Positions 7,148 to 14,059 of a stretch of DNA of 14,710 bases are shown here, piece after piece; the first letter of the stretch is position 1; each line of letters begins with the position of its first letter. The DNA is from CAZDOD01 sp964506935 (GTDB lineage Bacteria; Desulfobacterota; Zymogenia; Zymogenales; Zymogenaceae), in contig CAZDOD010000061.1 of NCBI GenBank assembly GCA_964506935.1, forward strand, positions 1 to 14,710. Direction: 5' to 3'. The translations under genes and the position numbers were made by a program. The notes beneath the pieces were generated by a model. The model was not told where the DNA came from and searched no databases. It saw only the letters and a program-made list of their open reading frames with translations.

Positions 7148-7201
7148 TATATTTGAAGAAGGATTAAAAAACGATCTTTATTACGAACCCGTGAAGATAT
7201 C

Positions 7202-7915
7202 TTAATTCTTCAAAAGTTCCAGCATTTTTAGATAGAAGCTGGCGGTTTTATTTTCCGGCTCTTTTTTGAGAATCTTATTCCAGACCTTTCTCGCCTCTTC
7301 TTTTTCTCCCATTTTGAAATAGCAGAGTCCAAGTGCTAATGATGCCGGTGTGTAATCGGGCCTGTCATTTAGTGCCTTTTTAAGCTCTTTGGATGCGGCG
7401 GTGAGTTTATCGGAATCTCTCAAGGCAACACCGAGTTTCGTCCTGATATCTACGAAATCGGGATTGAGTTTCAGCGCCTTTTGATATTCATCAATAGCCT
7501 CATCATAGACACCCATGCTTAGATAGATATCGGCAAGGTCTGCATGCAAGTTGGAGAGTTTACCTGTTGAATAAGGATCGAGGCTCGAATTGGTGACTTT
7601 TTCAGAGGCCCTTTTCTTGGCGTTTTCATATACCTCGATTGCCTGTGTAAATTTACCGATATCGCTGTATACGACTGCGAGGTTAATGGAGGTCTCGTAA
7701 TAGTTTGGATTAATTACAAGCGCCTTCTCGAAAGATCGAATGGCTTTCTCAAGTTTTCCATCTTCGTGATACATTAGACCGAGCATGTTGTATACGTCAG
7801 CGAAATCGCTTCCTGACTCGATAAATTTATTAAAATATTCCTCGGCCTTGTTATAATCCCTATTTTCAAAGGCCTCTTTTCCGAGCCAATAGTTTTTATC
7901 CGGTACTTTAGCCAT
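7202..7915 (-). CDS. Tetratricopeptide-repeat protein
   Basis: A 237-residue protein composed almost wholly of TPR helices. About six repeats can be picked out near residues 5-38, 39-72, 73-106, 123-156, 157-190 and 191-224, with typical features such as NMLGLMYHEDGKLEKAIRSF and ALKLNPD. No signal peptide or membrane segment is visible, so it is probably cytoplasmic. TPR proteins are protein-binding scaffolds; no catalytic motif is present and no specific partner can be named. Start ATG (7915 on the minus strand) has GGAGGA about 12 bases upstream. It lies 81 bases downstream of the BamD-like gene on the same strand and is probably co-transcribed with it, which hints at an envelope-related role (weak inference). 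Confidence 0.88.
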   Translation of the reverse strand: MAKVPDKNYWLGKEAFENRDYNKAEEYFNKFIESGSDFADVYNMLGLMYHEDGKLEKAIRSFEKALVINPNYYETSINLAVVYSDIGKFTQAIEVYENAKKRASEKVTNSSLDPYSTGKLSNLHADLADIYLSMGVYDEAIDEYQKALKLNPDFVDIRTKLGVALRDSDKLTAASKELKKALNDRPDYTPASLALGLCYFKMGEKEEARKVWNKILKKEPENKTASFYLKMLELLKN

Positions 7916-7996
7916 TATTTCAGATATCCTCCATGAAAAAGGATTAATTCAGGAACAATTTTCCTAAAGATATACCGGTTCTAAGCCCGATAGATA

Positions 7997-8584
7997 TTAT
8001 TTCATCTCTGAAAGAAGCTTCTTACTCTCCTCAATATACCTCTTGGCATCCTCATCGAAACCGAATCCAGGGTATTTCGTGATTACATCCTGAAAACGCA
8101 TGATGGCGGCGTTATATTCTTTTCTTTCAAAATAATAGATACCCACGTTGAAGTTGTATTCTGCTAGCCTCTCATGGCAGAGTCTGAGATAGCTCATTGA
8201 ATTGGAGACATATTTGCTGTTGGGGTACATGAGGATGAGCTGAGAGAATTTTTCCGCAGCCTTTTCGGTCGGGGCTTGATCCCTCTTGGGATCTTCGGCA
8301 ACTTTGAAATAGCTAAGTCCCTCCCTAAACAGGGCGTAAGAGACATTAGTATTCAAAGGGTGTTTCTTGATAAAACTATCATAGGCAATAGCAGCAGATG
8401 CATAGTCCTCTTCGGCGTAGTAGTTTTCAGCGGTGTTAAGATCATAGTCCAAGGTTGGAGTCGGCTCACCGTAGTCCCTGATAATGTTTTTGTCTTCTTT
8501 TCCACATCCCGAAGCTAAAATGAAAAGAAGAAGAGAAGAGAACAAGATGGTTAGTGCTAAAAATTTTGTATTGAGTCTGAACAT
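7997..8584 (-). CDS. bamD: BamD-like outer-membrane assembly lipoprotein
   Basis: A 195-residue predicted lipoprotein. A lysine-containing N-terminus and hydrophobic stretch (about residues 8-25) lead to LASGCGK, a lipobox with the acylated Cys at 27. The mature part has TPR-like helices with AEDYASAAIAYDSFIKKHP, LFREGLSYF and NAAIMRFQDVITKYPG, the pattern of BamD/YfiO, which with BamA folds beta-barrel proteins into the outer membrane. It is shorter than the about 245-residue E. coli BamD; short versions occur in other phyla, and a general TPR lipoprotein is the alternative. Start ATG (8584, minus strand) is preceded by AAGGGGG. A diderm envelope is implied. The TPR gene follows in the same direction. 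Confidence 0.85.
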   Translation of the reverse strand: MFRLNTKFLALTILFSSLLLFILASGCGKEDKNIIRDYGEPTPTLDYDLNTAENYYAEEDYASAAIAYDSFIKKHPLNTNVSYALFREGLSYFKVAEDPKRDQAPTEKAAEKFSQLILMYPNSKYVSNSMSYLRLCHERLAEYNFNVGIYYFERKEYNAAIMRFQDVITKYPGFGFDEDAKRYIEESKKLLSEMK

Positions 8585-8610
8585 TTTAATAACCCCCTTT
8601 TTTTTGACAA

Positions 8611-8639
8611 AGGTATCATTTATAAGACCGTTTTGTCAA
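8611..8639 (-). promoter_or_regulatory. Weak candidate promoter of the BamD-like gene
   Basis: On the minus strand a consensus TTGACA (8639-8634) is followed after 17 bases by ATACCT (8616-8611), a poor -10. It is about 27 bases upstream of the ATG. The exact -35 makes it worth noting; the -10 is not convincing. Confidence 0.3.
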
Positions 8640-8691
8640 CTAAATTAAGATTTCTTATACAAAGTTATTACGACTTAGAATTTCTATAGAT

Positions 8692-8714
8692 TTTTTTCAT
8701 AGAATATGAAAAAA
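8692..8714. repeat. AT-rich hairpin between bamD and the XRE regulator
   Basis: TTTTTTCATA (8692-8701), a GAA loop and TATGAAAAAA (8705-8714) form a perfect ten-pair hairpin. It lies in a 277-base gene-free, AT-rich gap (8585-8861). TAGAATATGA occurs both here (8700-8709) and again near 8771. No function is evident; it could be a weak bidirectional stop signal. Confidence 0.5.
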
Positions 8715-8804
8715 GTATTAATAGTAAGTGCCAACTATTTATAGCCTTATTGTTCGTTTAGTATTATAAATAGAATATGAGAGATATCCTAAAAATAAAC
8801 AAAA

Positions 8805-8829
8805 AGGCCCCTTTTAAAAAAAGGGGCCT
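8805..8829 (-). terminator. Rho-independent terminator of the XRE regulator
   Basis: An 11-pair perfect stem: AGGCCCCTTTT (8805-8815) with AAAAGGGGCCT (8819-8829), three-base loop. On the minus strand the stem is followed by a T-run (complement of 8801-8805). It lies 33 bases past the stop of the XRE gene, so it should end that transcript and separate it from bamD. Confidence 0.9.
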
Positions 8830-8861
8830 CAATTGTAGCTCTATATTATGCTCTTTACTAT

Positions 8862-9386
8862 CTATTTAGTCTTTTTTAGCCTGAGTTGATCGTTTACGTA
8901 TTCTAAAGCCTTTTGCTGACCATTCTCAGTAAGTAACCTGAAATTTGAGAGGATGGCGATCTCATCAGGGTTTACCTTTTTCTTGTCAAAGTCACCTTCT
9001 TCCCTGACGGACATTAATTCCTGAGTAGATCTCAACTGAGTTTCTGCTTCAAGAGCCTTTTCTCTCCAGATCTCGATCTCATTAGCCATGTCTTTCATGA
9101 CCTGTTCTTTGAACTCTTCTCCTTTTTCCATGATTTGTTCGTTAACGGTTTTGCCCGAGAGAATCCATTCCATAGATGTGTTGGAGAAATCGGCTATTCT
9201 AGCCAAGATCGCAGATTCAGGTATTCTTTCTTTGTTCAGGTAGGTCGAGAGCGCGGCTGCTGTGATATGGCATTTTTCGGCAAACTGATACTGTTTCATA
9301 CCTGACTTCTTAATCAGATCTTGAAGCCTTTTGGAAACCTCTTTGGGCTTGATGTTGGATCTTAATCTGCTTCGTCTTACTTTCAT
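8862..9386 (-). CDS. XRE-family helix-turn-helix transcription regulator
   Basis: A 174-residue protein. Residues 15-77 form a Cro/CI-type HTH: KRLQDLIKKSGMKQYQFAEK, then ITAAALSTYLNKERIPE, where the recognition helix is expected, ending in SMEWILSGK, a common end of these domains. Residues about 85-130 are a charged, probably coiled-coil helix, suited to dimerisation. The C-terminus ILSNFRLLTENGQQKALEYVNDQL resembles the tail of many stand-alone XRE regulators. No protease or ligand domain is seen. The N-terminus is very basic. It is transcribed alone: a terminator follows it and a 466-base AT-rich spacer precedes it. Its target is unknown; palindromes in that spacer are candidate operators (inference). 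Confidence 0.88.
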   Translation of the reverse strand: MKVRRSRLRSNIKPKEVSKRLQDLIKKSGMKQYQFAEKCHITAAALSTYLNKERIPESAILARIADFSNTSMEWILSGKTVNEQIMEKGEEFKEQVMKDMANEIEIWREKALEAETQLRSTQELMSVREEGDFDKKKVNPDEIAILSNFRLLTENGQQKALEYVNDQLRLKKTK

Positions 9387-9617
9387 TTTAGTTGCTCACA
9401 CTGCAATAAATTGTAAAAAAGTTTCTGAACACTTAACTATTATATACTATCATAACCAATCATTTAAGTAAAGAAAAAAGTTCAAAATTTTCATAATTTT
9501 ATAAAGACTAACATAATAGCTTATTTATTTAAAGGAAAATAATAAAATAATTACAAAAAAGTCATATTTTTATAAGATATCATAGTAAATTTCTAATGTA
9601 AAGAAAAAATTTAAAAA

Positions 9618-9639
9618 TATTTTGAAAATTTTCAAAATA
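9618..9639. repeat. Perfect 22-bp palindrome
   Basis: The two 11-base halves, 9618-9628 (TATTTTGAAAA) and 9629-9639, are exact reverse complements without a loop. This is a shape expected of a dimeric regulator's operator. It lies about 230 bases upstream of the XRE start. Chance palindromes are easier in AT-rich DNA, but 22 perfect positions is long. Confidence 0.7.
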
Positions 9640-9710
9640 AAGAGAGAATAATTTTGATTATTATATATTTTACTAATTTATTGAATGAAATGTCAAAATA
9701 GGGTAGATAA

Positions 9711-9778
9711 TTGGTTAAAAATATGGTTTTACAACAGTTAGACAGTTAAATTTACGAGAAATTTAGTCAAAAAACCAA
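9711..9778. repeat. Nested inverted repeats downstream of rpoH
   Basis: The inner hairpin is TAAATTT (9747-9753), a five-base loop and AAATTTA (9759-9765), extended by GAC 9741-9743 with GTC 9766-9768. Outer pairs are GGTTTT 9725-9730 with AAAACC 9771-9776, or alternatively TTGGTT 9711-9716 with AACCAA 9773-9778. It could be a 3'-UTR structure of rpoH or a small RNA; no promoter was recognised. Confidence 0.45.
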
Positions 9779-9843
9779 CTAAATAAACAAAAAAATCCCT
9801 TTCATATGAAATATGATTTATAAAACTACATATAAAATACTAC

Positions 9844-9860
9844 AAAACTAATCTAGTTTT
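9844..9860 (-). terminator. Weak hairpin at the rpoH stop
   Basis: AAAACTA (9844-9850), loop ATC, TAGTTTT (9854-9860): a perfect seven-pair stem that overlaps the rpoH stop codon. It has only two G-C... pairs are mostly A-T and no long T-run follows on the minus strand, so termination here would be inefficient. Confidence 0.25.
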
Positions 9861-10701
9861 GGGAATAATACCCTATCGACGGAACTTTTTTTAGCTTCAT
9901 AAGGGCTCCGACTTCAATCTGTCGTACCCTTTCACGGGAGATTTTAAATTTATCTGCAATATCCTGTAAGGTCTTCGGATCGTCGGCCATAACACGGTTT
10001 TTGATTATGTATCTTTCTTTTTCGTTAAGCACCATTAGTGCCTTACTAATATCACTTTTGAGGTTATTTTTCTCCTCGTCATCTATGAGTTCAGATTCCT
10101 GTGTCGCATCTTCTCTTACGAGGTCTATATATGTATTTTCGTCATCTACCGAAAGTGAATTGTTAAGTGATAGATCCCTTCCCGAAAGCCTCTGATCCAT
10201 CTCCCTGACCACATCGTCTTTGACATCCAACTCTTTAGCTATTTTTGTAATATCTCCATCTTTTGTGGAATCTATACCGAGGGCCCTCTTTACCTGTTTC
10301 ATCTTGTAGAAGAGTTTCTTTTGTGCCTGTGTCGTACCGATCTTTACAAGGCTCCACGATTTGATTATGTAGTTCTGAATATATGCGCGAATCCACCAGA
10401 CGGCATACGATATGAGCTTGAATCCCTTATATGGATCGAATTTTTTAACGGCCTGCATCAGACCGATATTGCCCTCCTGGATGAGATCCATGAGCTTTAG
10501 GCCATAATCCGTATATTCGTAGGCTATCTTCACGACGAACCTCAGATTCGACACAACAAGCTTATGTGCCGCCTCAATATCGTTGTGGTCATGCCACCTG
10601 ACGGCCAGTTGGAACTCCTCATCCTTAGAGAGGAGTGGATATTGCTTTATATTGTTCATGTAGAGTGTCAGTGCACTCGTTTTAACCGGTAATCTCTCCA
10701 T
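9853..10701 (-). CDS. rpoH: RNA polymerase heat-shock sigma factor RpoH (sigma-32)
   Basis: A 282-residue group 3-like sigma-70 protein, almost the same length as E. coli RpoH (284). Region 2 contains NLRFVVKIA (52-60), DLIQEGNIGLMQAVKKFDP (72-90, core binding) and SYAVWWIRAYIQNYI (-10 recognition). The RpoH box QKKLFYKMK (127-135) separates it from RpoD and RpoS. Region 4.2 HTH is TLQDIADKFKISRERVRQIE (244-263). It directs polymerase to heat-shock promoters. Start ATG (10701, minus strand) has AAGGAG about eight bases upstream. It is transcribed alone from a promoter overlapping a CIRCE-like site, implying HrcA control. The C-terminus is short and no second sigma gene is present. Confidence 0.93.
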   Translation of the reverse strand: MERLPVKTSALTLYMNNIKQYPLLSKDEEFQLAVRWHDHNDIEAAHKLVVSNLRFVVKIAYEYTDYGLKLMDLIQEGNIGLMQAVKKFDPYKGFKLISYAVWWIRAYIQNYIIKSWSLVKIGTTQAQKKLFYKMKQVKRALGIDSTKDGDITKIAKELDVKDDVVREMDQRLSGRDLSLNNSLSVDDENTYIDLVREDATQESELIDDEEKNNLKSDISKALMVLNEKERYIIKNRVMADDPKTLQDIADKFKISRERVRQIEVGALMKLKKVPSIGYYSQN

Positions 10702-10761
10702 TAATAATCTCCTTTTTGAATCACCCGAATTTATCTATTTTTTTCGGGATTAATCTTTTTA

Positions 10762-10788
10762 TTAGCAGTACATCAAGTTGAGTGCTAA
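10762..10788 (-). promoter_or_regulatory. CIRCE-like operator upstream of rpoH
   Basis: On the minus strand: TTAGCACTC (10788-10780), nine bases, TACTGCTAA (10770-10762). The first arm is a perfect CIRCE half and the second matches GAGTGCTAA at seven of nine positions; the spacer is the canonical nine bases. It begins at the last base of the -10 box and is about 60 bases upstream of the rpoH ATG. The operon upstream in the window has the exact version of the same site. Confidence 0.88.
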
Positions 10789-10815
10789 TTATACCACAAA
10801 TGAGTATTTTTTCAA
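10788..10815 (-). promoter_or_regulatory. Sigma-70-type promoter of rpoH
   Basis: On the minus strand: -35 TTGAAA (10815-10810), 16-base spacer, -10 TATAAT (10793-10788) with an upstream TGG making an extended -10. Its -10 shares one base with the CIRCE-like element, so the start site would lie inside the operator, as at hrcA. Confidence 0.8.
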
Positions 10816-11010
10816 GATTATTTGAAAAACATTTTTTTCTTTTACAAAAAAACCTAAATCTCCTCGTCCTTCGGTCGTTTTAAAATACCTTATTGATATA
10901 TTTCTCATCTCTTTATCTATAAACATTTTTCTCAACATTCCCATCGGCATTTCAATTGACATATAAAAAAAAATAAGTTAAATTACTTACTACCTGTTAT
11001 ATAGATGCTA
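10816..11010. other. AT-rich spacer between the divergent rpoH and patatin promoters
   Basis: The divergent gap between rpoH and the patatin gene is 367 bases. Its ends hold the rpoH promoter/CIRCE and the patatin promoter. The middle is AT-rich with no recognisable gene, repeat or RNA. Confidence 0.6.
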
Positions 11011-11040
11011 TTGACATTATAAAGTTTCACAATTTATAAA
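11011..11040 (+). promoter_or_regulatory. Promoter of the patatin-like gene
   Basis: Consensus -35 TTGACA (11011-11016) and -10 TATAAA (11035-11040, 18-base spacer) or TTATAA (11034-11039, 17-base spacer). It ends about 29 bases before the ATG at 11069 and may also drive the diadenylate cyclase gene. Confidence 0.7.
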
Positions 11041-11068
11041 ATCTCTTTCCTAATGGAGATCAATTGAG

Positions 11069-11959
11069 ATGCGCCTCGGCCTGAAGAAATTATTGAGAGA
11101 ACTCCACCTATTGGGGGATAAAAAAATCGGTATAGCTTTAGGCAGCGGCGCCGCCAGGGGACTCGCACATCTGGGAGTCCTCAAGGTGTTTGAGGAAGAG
11201 GGTTTAAAGATAGACTGTGTTTCGGGCGCAAGCGTGGGATCGATAGTCGGTGCTTTTTTGGCGGCCGGGAAATTAAAAGAGCTGAATAGTTTTTGCTCAA
11301 AACTCACGAGCTGGGATTCTCTAAAACTCATAGATCCCATCCTCATCCCAAAGATGGGACTGGTTGAGGGAAAAAAGGTCGAGAAATTCTTCAGGGATTA
11401 TCTGGGCGATTTAAAGATTGAAGAACTCGAAATCCCATTCGCATGTGTCGCAACCGATTTCTACAGCGGATCGGAGGTTATCCTAAAGAGCGGTGATCTG
11501 GTTACTGCAGTCAGGGCCTCCATATCCATACCCGGCATCTTCAAACCTGTTAAGATGAACGGCATGATGCTTGTCGACGGAGGAGTTGTAAATCCCGTGC
11601 CCGTGGAGGTTGTAAGGAATCTTGGGGCAGAAGTTGTAATAGCCGTGGATATCACTCCGAGGGTCTCTCAGAATGTAGTTTTACCTGGAAACGGCACCGT
11701 TATAAAAGGTGGTTCTTCAATTACAAAAAAGAGTTTTTATGATCCACCGAACGTCTTCGAGATCATCATCGGTTCCATAGCCATCATGGAGACACAGATA
11801 AACAAGATGAGGATGAAGAGCGAGAAGCCTGATGTGATAATTACGCCGGAACTGAATGGCCTTGGACTCTTCGATTTCCACAAATATAACCTCGGTGTAA
11901 AGGAGGGGGAGCGGGCGACATGGGAGGTTATTCGAAGGATAGAGAAATTTGTGAAATAG
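11069..11959 (+). CDS. Patatin-like phospholipase (RssA/NTE type)
   Basis: A 296-residue serine hydrolase of the patatin family, which hydrolyses acyl esters of phospholipids with a Ser-Asp dyad. Seen: glycine-rich oxyanion loop GSGAARGLAHLGVL (25-38), nucleophile elbow GASVG (53-57, Ser55), and VDGGVVNPVPV (169-179) with the catalytic Asp170. The arrangement matches small bacterial RssA-like proteins. A basic, leucine-rich N-terminus (MRLGLKKLLRELHLLG) may touch the membrane; no cleavable signal or transmembrane helix is seen. The start ATG 11069 has GGAG at 11055-11058 and a good promoter upstream. A diadenylate cyclase gene starts 24 bases after its stop, suggesting co-transcription. Natural substrate unknown. 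Confidence 0.93.
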   Translation: MRLGLKKLLRELHLLGDKKIGIALGSGAARGLAHLGVLKVFEEEGLKIDCVSGASVGSIVGAFLAAGKLKELNSFCSKLTSWDSLKLIDPILIPKMGLVEGKKVEKFFRDYLGDLKIEELEIPFACVATDFYSGSEVILKSGDLVTAVRASISIPGIFKPVKMNGMMLVDGGVVNPVPVEVVRNLGAEVVIAVDITPRVSQNVVLPGNGTVIKGGSSITKKSFYDPPNVFEIIIGSIAIMETQINKMRMKSEKPDVIITPELNGLGLFDFHKYNLGVKEGERATWEVIRRIEKFVK

Positions 11960-11983
11960 TCGAAATCCATTAGACGAAAAACC

Positions 11984-12892
11984 ATGAAAGACAAAAAAAC
12001 AAGGTCAAAATCAAAGATAACGGGACTTTCAAAGATTGTGCTTGAGTGCGCCTTTGATATAGCCTCCAAGATCAAGGCCAAGGAGGTATTTGTTATCATT
12101 CACAGTCAGGAAGACTATCAAATCCTCACGGAGCAGATAAAGAAAATGGACGCCGTGATGGCAATAAGAAACGAAGAGCTTTACAATGATACCGTAGAAA
12201 AAGCATCTAAAGTTCTGAAGGTACCGGACGTAAACCTGACGAGAATGGGACAGATCAAAGTTGCCATTATGCTCGCACTTTCATCTAAAATGATCGAACC
12301 CGGTGACAGGATCGTATGCATAACAGGCGTTCAGGATCTTGGGGTGAACGATTCCGTAGTGGTAATCGATACGGGAAGTGAGTTCGAGATATTTCTATCA
12401 TCAAATCTGTTGGATATCTCCGGCTCTGTCAGCCCCGATGTCTTCGAGACCGTCCTGAATCTCGCAATGGAGCTGTCGACACAGGGGAGGGATGGGAGAT
12501 CCGTGGGCACGATCTTTGTCCTTGGTGATGAAGAGAAGGTCCTTCAGCTTTCACGACAGCTTATCATAAATCCGTTCAAGGGATATTCCGAAGAGGAGCT
12601 TTCACTCCACGACCCACAGTTCAGGGAGGCCGTAAAGGAATTTTCCGTAATAGACGGGGCATTCATAGTCCGGAGTGACGGGATCCTGATTACCGCGGGG
12701 AGGCATCTAAACGCCGCGCTTGAAGGTGATAACCTCCCCCAGGGGCTTGGGAGCAGGCACGTGGCGGCCGCCGGTATCACGTCCCTTTCTGATGCGATAG
12801 CAATCGTAATTTCTGAATCTACCGGCAGCGTCAGAATATTCAAGAGCGGGAAGATCTTCATGGAGATCGAAAAGCCGACCGTCAGATCGTAA
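11984..12892 (+). CDS. Diadenylate cyclase (DAC/DisA_N domain) with pyruvate-kinase-C-like N-terminal domain
   Basis: A 302-residue protein. The C-terminal half (about 190-300) is a DAC domain, which joins two ATP into c-di-AMP: the DGA motif at 224-226 (after SVI), RSDGILITAGR (230-240), LPQGLGSRHVAAA (251-263) and VISESTGSVRIF (275-286). The catalytic RHR motif reads RHV (258-260). The N-terminal half (about 15-140) resembles the pyruvate kinase C-terminal alpha/beta domain, an architecture known from archaeal DacZ-type cyclases, rather than the membrane helices of CdaA or the DNA-binding part of DisA. No membrane segment is seen, so it is probably soluble. The Shine-Dalgarno sequence is weak; ATG 11984 gives the expected N-terminus. 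It lies 24 bases after the patatin gene. The cyclase assignment is firm, the input sensed by the N-terminal domain unknown. Confidence 0.88.
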   Translation: MKDKKTRSKSKITGLSKIVLECAFDIASKIKAKEVFVIIHSQEDYQILTEQIKKMDAVMAIRNEELYNDTVEKASKVLKVPDVNLTRMGQIKVAIMLALSSKMIEPGDRIVCITGVQDLGVNDSVVVIDTGSEFEIFLSSNLLDISGSVSPDVFETVLNLAMELSTQGRDGRSVGTIFVLGDEEKVLQLSRQLIINPFKGYSEEELSLHDPQFREAVKEFSVIDGAFIVRSDGILITAGRHLNAALEGDNLPQGLGSRHVAAAGITSLSDAIAIVISESTGSVRIFKSGKIFMEIEKPTVRS

Positions 12893-12977
12893 AACAAGAA
12901 ATCCATACATATTCAAGCCTCATACCATCCAAATTTCCTGGATGTCTGAAAGTCACCTTATTGTTTTCTGATAAGAG

Positions 12978-13018
12978 GCGACTCTTTGTCTCTAAAAGTG
13001 ATTGCCTAAAAGAGTCGC
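12978..13018. repeat. Inverted repeat over the dusB promoter
   Basis: GCGACTCTTT (12978-12987) and AAAGAGTCGC (13009-13018) are perfect ten-base reverse complements 21 bases apart; A-U and G-U pairs extend the stem outward. The right arm fills the spacer between the -35 and -10 of the candidate dusB promoter. A competing hairpin, CTTAT 12957-12961 with ATAAG 12971-12975, lies next to the left arm. No T-run follows, so it is not a classical terminator. Confidence 0.7.
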
Positions 13019-13030
13019 TTGTATTATAAT
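13002..13030 (+). promoter_or_regulatory. Candidate promoter of the dus gene
   Basis: -35 TTGCCT (13002-13007), 17-base spacer, consensus -10 TATAAT (13025-13030), 42 bases before the ATG. The upstream gap after the cyclase gene is 180 bases, which supports an independent promoter. Confidence 0.6.
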
Positions 13031-13072
13031 TTCCATACAATATATCATAGGACAAACTCCTAATTACAATCC

Positions 13073-14059
13073 ATGAGCGATTATAAGATCGGAACACTCG
13101 AATTAAGTTCGAACGTCATTGCTGCCCCCATGTCGGGAGTAATGGATAAACCCACCCGTATACTGGCAAGAACCTTCGGGGCCGGGATGGTATTTACTGA
13201 ACTTATAAGCGCACAAGGTATTATAAGGGGTAGTGATAAAACCGAGGCCCTTATCACATGCGATCCCCTCGAGGAACCACTCGGAGTTCAGTTGTTTGGA
13301 AGAGAACTTCAGGGGATGGCAAAGGCCGCGTTTTTTGCGGAAGAAAAAGGTGCGGCCCTTATCGACATCAACATGGGATGCCCGATGAAAAAGGTTATAA
13401 AGTCGGGGGCGGGAGCGGCCCTTTTGAGGGAGCCGGATCTCGCACAGGATATAATCTCCGGGATAAGAGGTGCCGTTACGGTTCCTGTGACCGTAAAGAT
13501 CAGGGCGGGTTGGGATTATTCAGATCTGAACTTCTGCGAGATTGGAAAAAGGGCCGAGGACTCGGGGGTGGATGCCGTTATCCTCCACCCGAGGACTGCA
13601 AAACAGTTTTTTTCGGGTCATGCCGACTGGGAGATGATTGAAAATCTCGCATCAACACTCTCCATCCCGGTCGTTGGGTGCGGCGATATAATAGATTACA
13701 TCGATGCTCAAGAAAGAATCAAAAGATCAGGTGCTAAATTTGCAATGATTGGGCGAGGTGCACTTGGGAGGCCCTGGGTATTTGGGGAGACATGTAGGAA
13801 GCCTGCTCCTCAAGAGGTCCTCAAGGTCATTGAGAGACATATCGAACTCGCGGTCGAACACTATAGAGAAGTTCGCTTTGTTCCAATATTGAGAAGGCAG
13901 ATATCATATTACACAAGGGGCTTTGTCGGTGCGGCACGATTCAGGAGCACACTGATGGAGAAGCGGGATATAGATGATATCAGGCGACACGTAAGGGAAT
14001 TTTTCAACACTATTGAAAGCGGCAGAAATGAGGGCTGTAGAGAAAGAGTTTCAGCATAA
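13073..14059 (+). CDS. dusB: tRNA-dihydrouridine synthase (DusB-like)
   Basis: A 328-residue FMN-dependent TIM-barrel enzyme that reduces uridine to dihydrouridine in tRNA with NADPH. Seen: the N-terminal APMSGVMDKPTR (18-29), the catalytic cysteine in INMGCPMKKV (Cys103), KIRAGWD (142-148), LHPRTAKQFFSGHADW (171-186) with His172 and Arg174, and the phosphate-binding MIGRGALGRPW (226-236). A small helical tRNA-binding domain follows. The length and motifs fit bacterial DusB; exact position specificity within tRNA cannot be decided from sequence. Start ATG 13073 fits the family N-terminus; there is no strong Shine-Dalgarno sequence. The next gene overlaps its 3' end by 32 bases if that gene starts at ATG 14028. 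In several bacteria dusB is followed by a regulator. Confidence 0.94.
   Translation: MSDYKIGTLELSSNVIAAPMSGVMDKPTRILARTFGAGMVFTELISAQGIIRGSDKTEALITCDPLEEPLGVQLFGRELQGMAKAAFFAEEKGAALIDINMGCPMKKVIKSGAGAALLREPDLAQDIISGIRGAVTVPVTVKIRAGWDYSDLNFCEIGKRAEDSGVDAVILHPRTAKQFFSGHADWEMIENLASTLSIPVVGCGDIIDYIDAQERIKRSGAKFAMIGRGALGRPWVFGETCRKPAPQEVLKVIERHIELAVEHYREVRFVPILRRQISYYTRGFVGAARFRSTLMEKRDIDDIRRHVREFFNTIESGRNEGCRERVSA

Larger units (their letters stand above)
9387..9852. other. AT-rich intergenic spacer between rpoH and the XRE gene
   Basis: These 466 bases hold no credible gene and are far richer in A and T than the flanking genes. On the minus strand TATAAT (9444-9439) is a plausible -10 for the XRE gene, but no good -35 is seen. 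A 12-base direct repeat GTAAAGAAAAAA occurs at 9468-9479 and 9598-9609, each followed by an AAAATTTTCA core. Also present are a 22-base palindrome, a TTTCATATGAAA palindrome (9800-9811) and nested inverted repeats at 9711-9778. Confidence 0.6.

Noticed and set aside
8276..8518. Plus-strand 80-codon frame inside the BamD-like gene
   Set aside because: It has no motif and is antisense to a convincing lipoprotein gene.
9466..9640. A CRISPR array or phage attachment site in the AT-rich spacer
   Set aside because: Only two copies of a short repeat occur, without regular spacers, cas genes, integrase or tRNA nearby.
12926..12944. CATCCA/TGGATG hairpin after the diadenylate cyclase gene as a terminator
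   Set aside because: The stem has six pairs and no T-run follows it.
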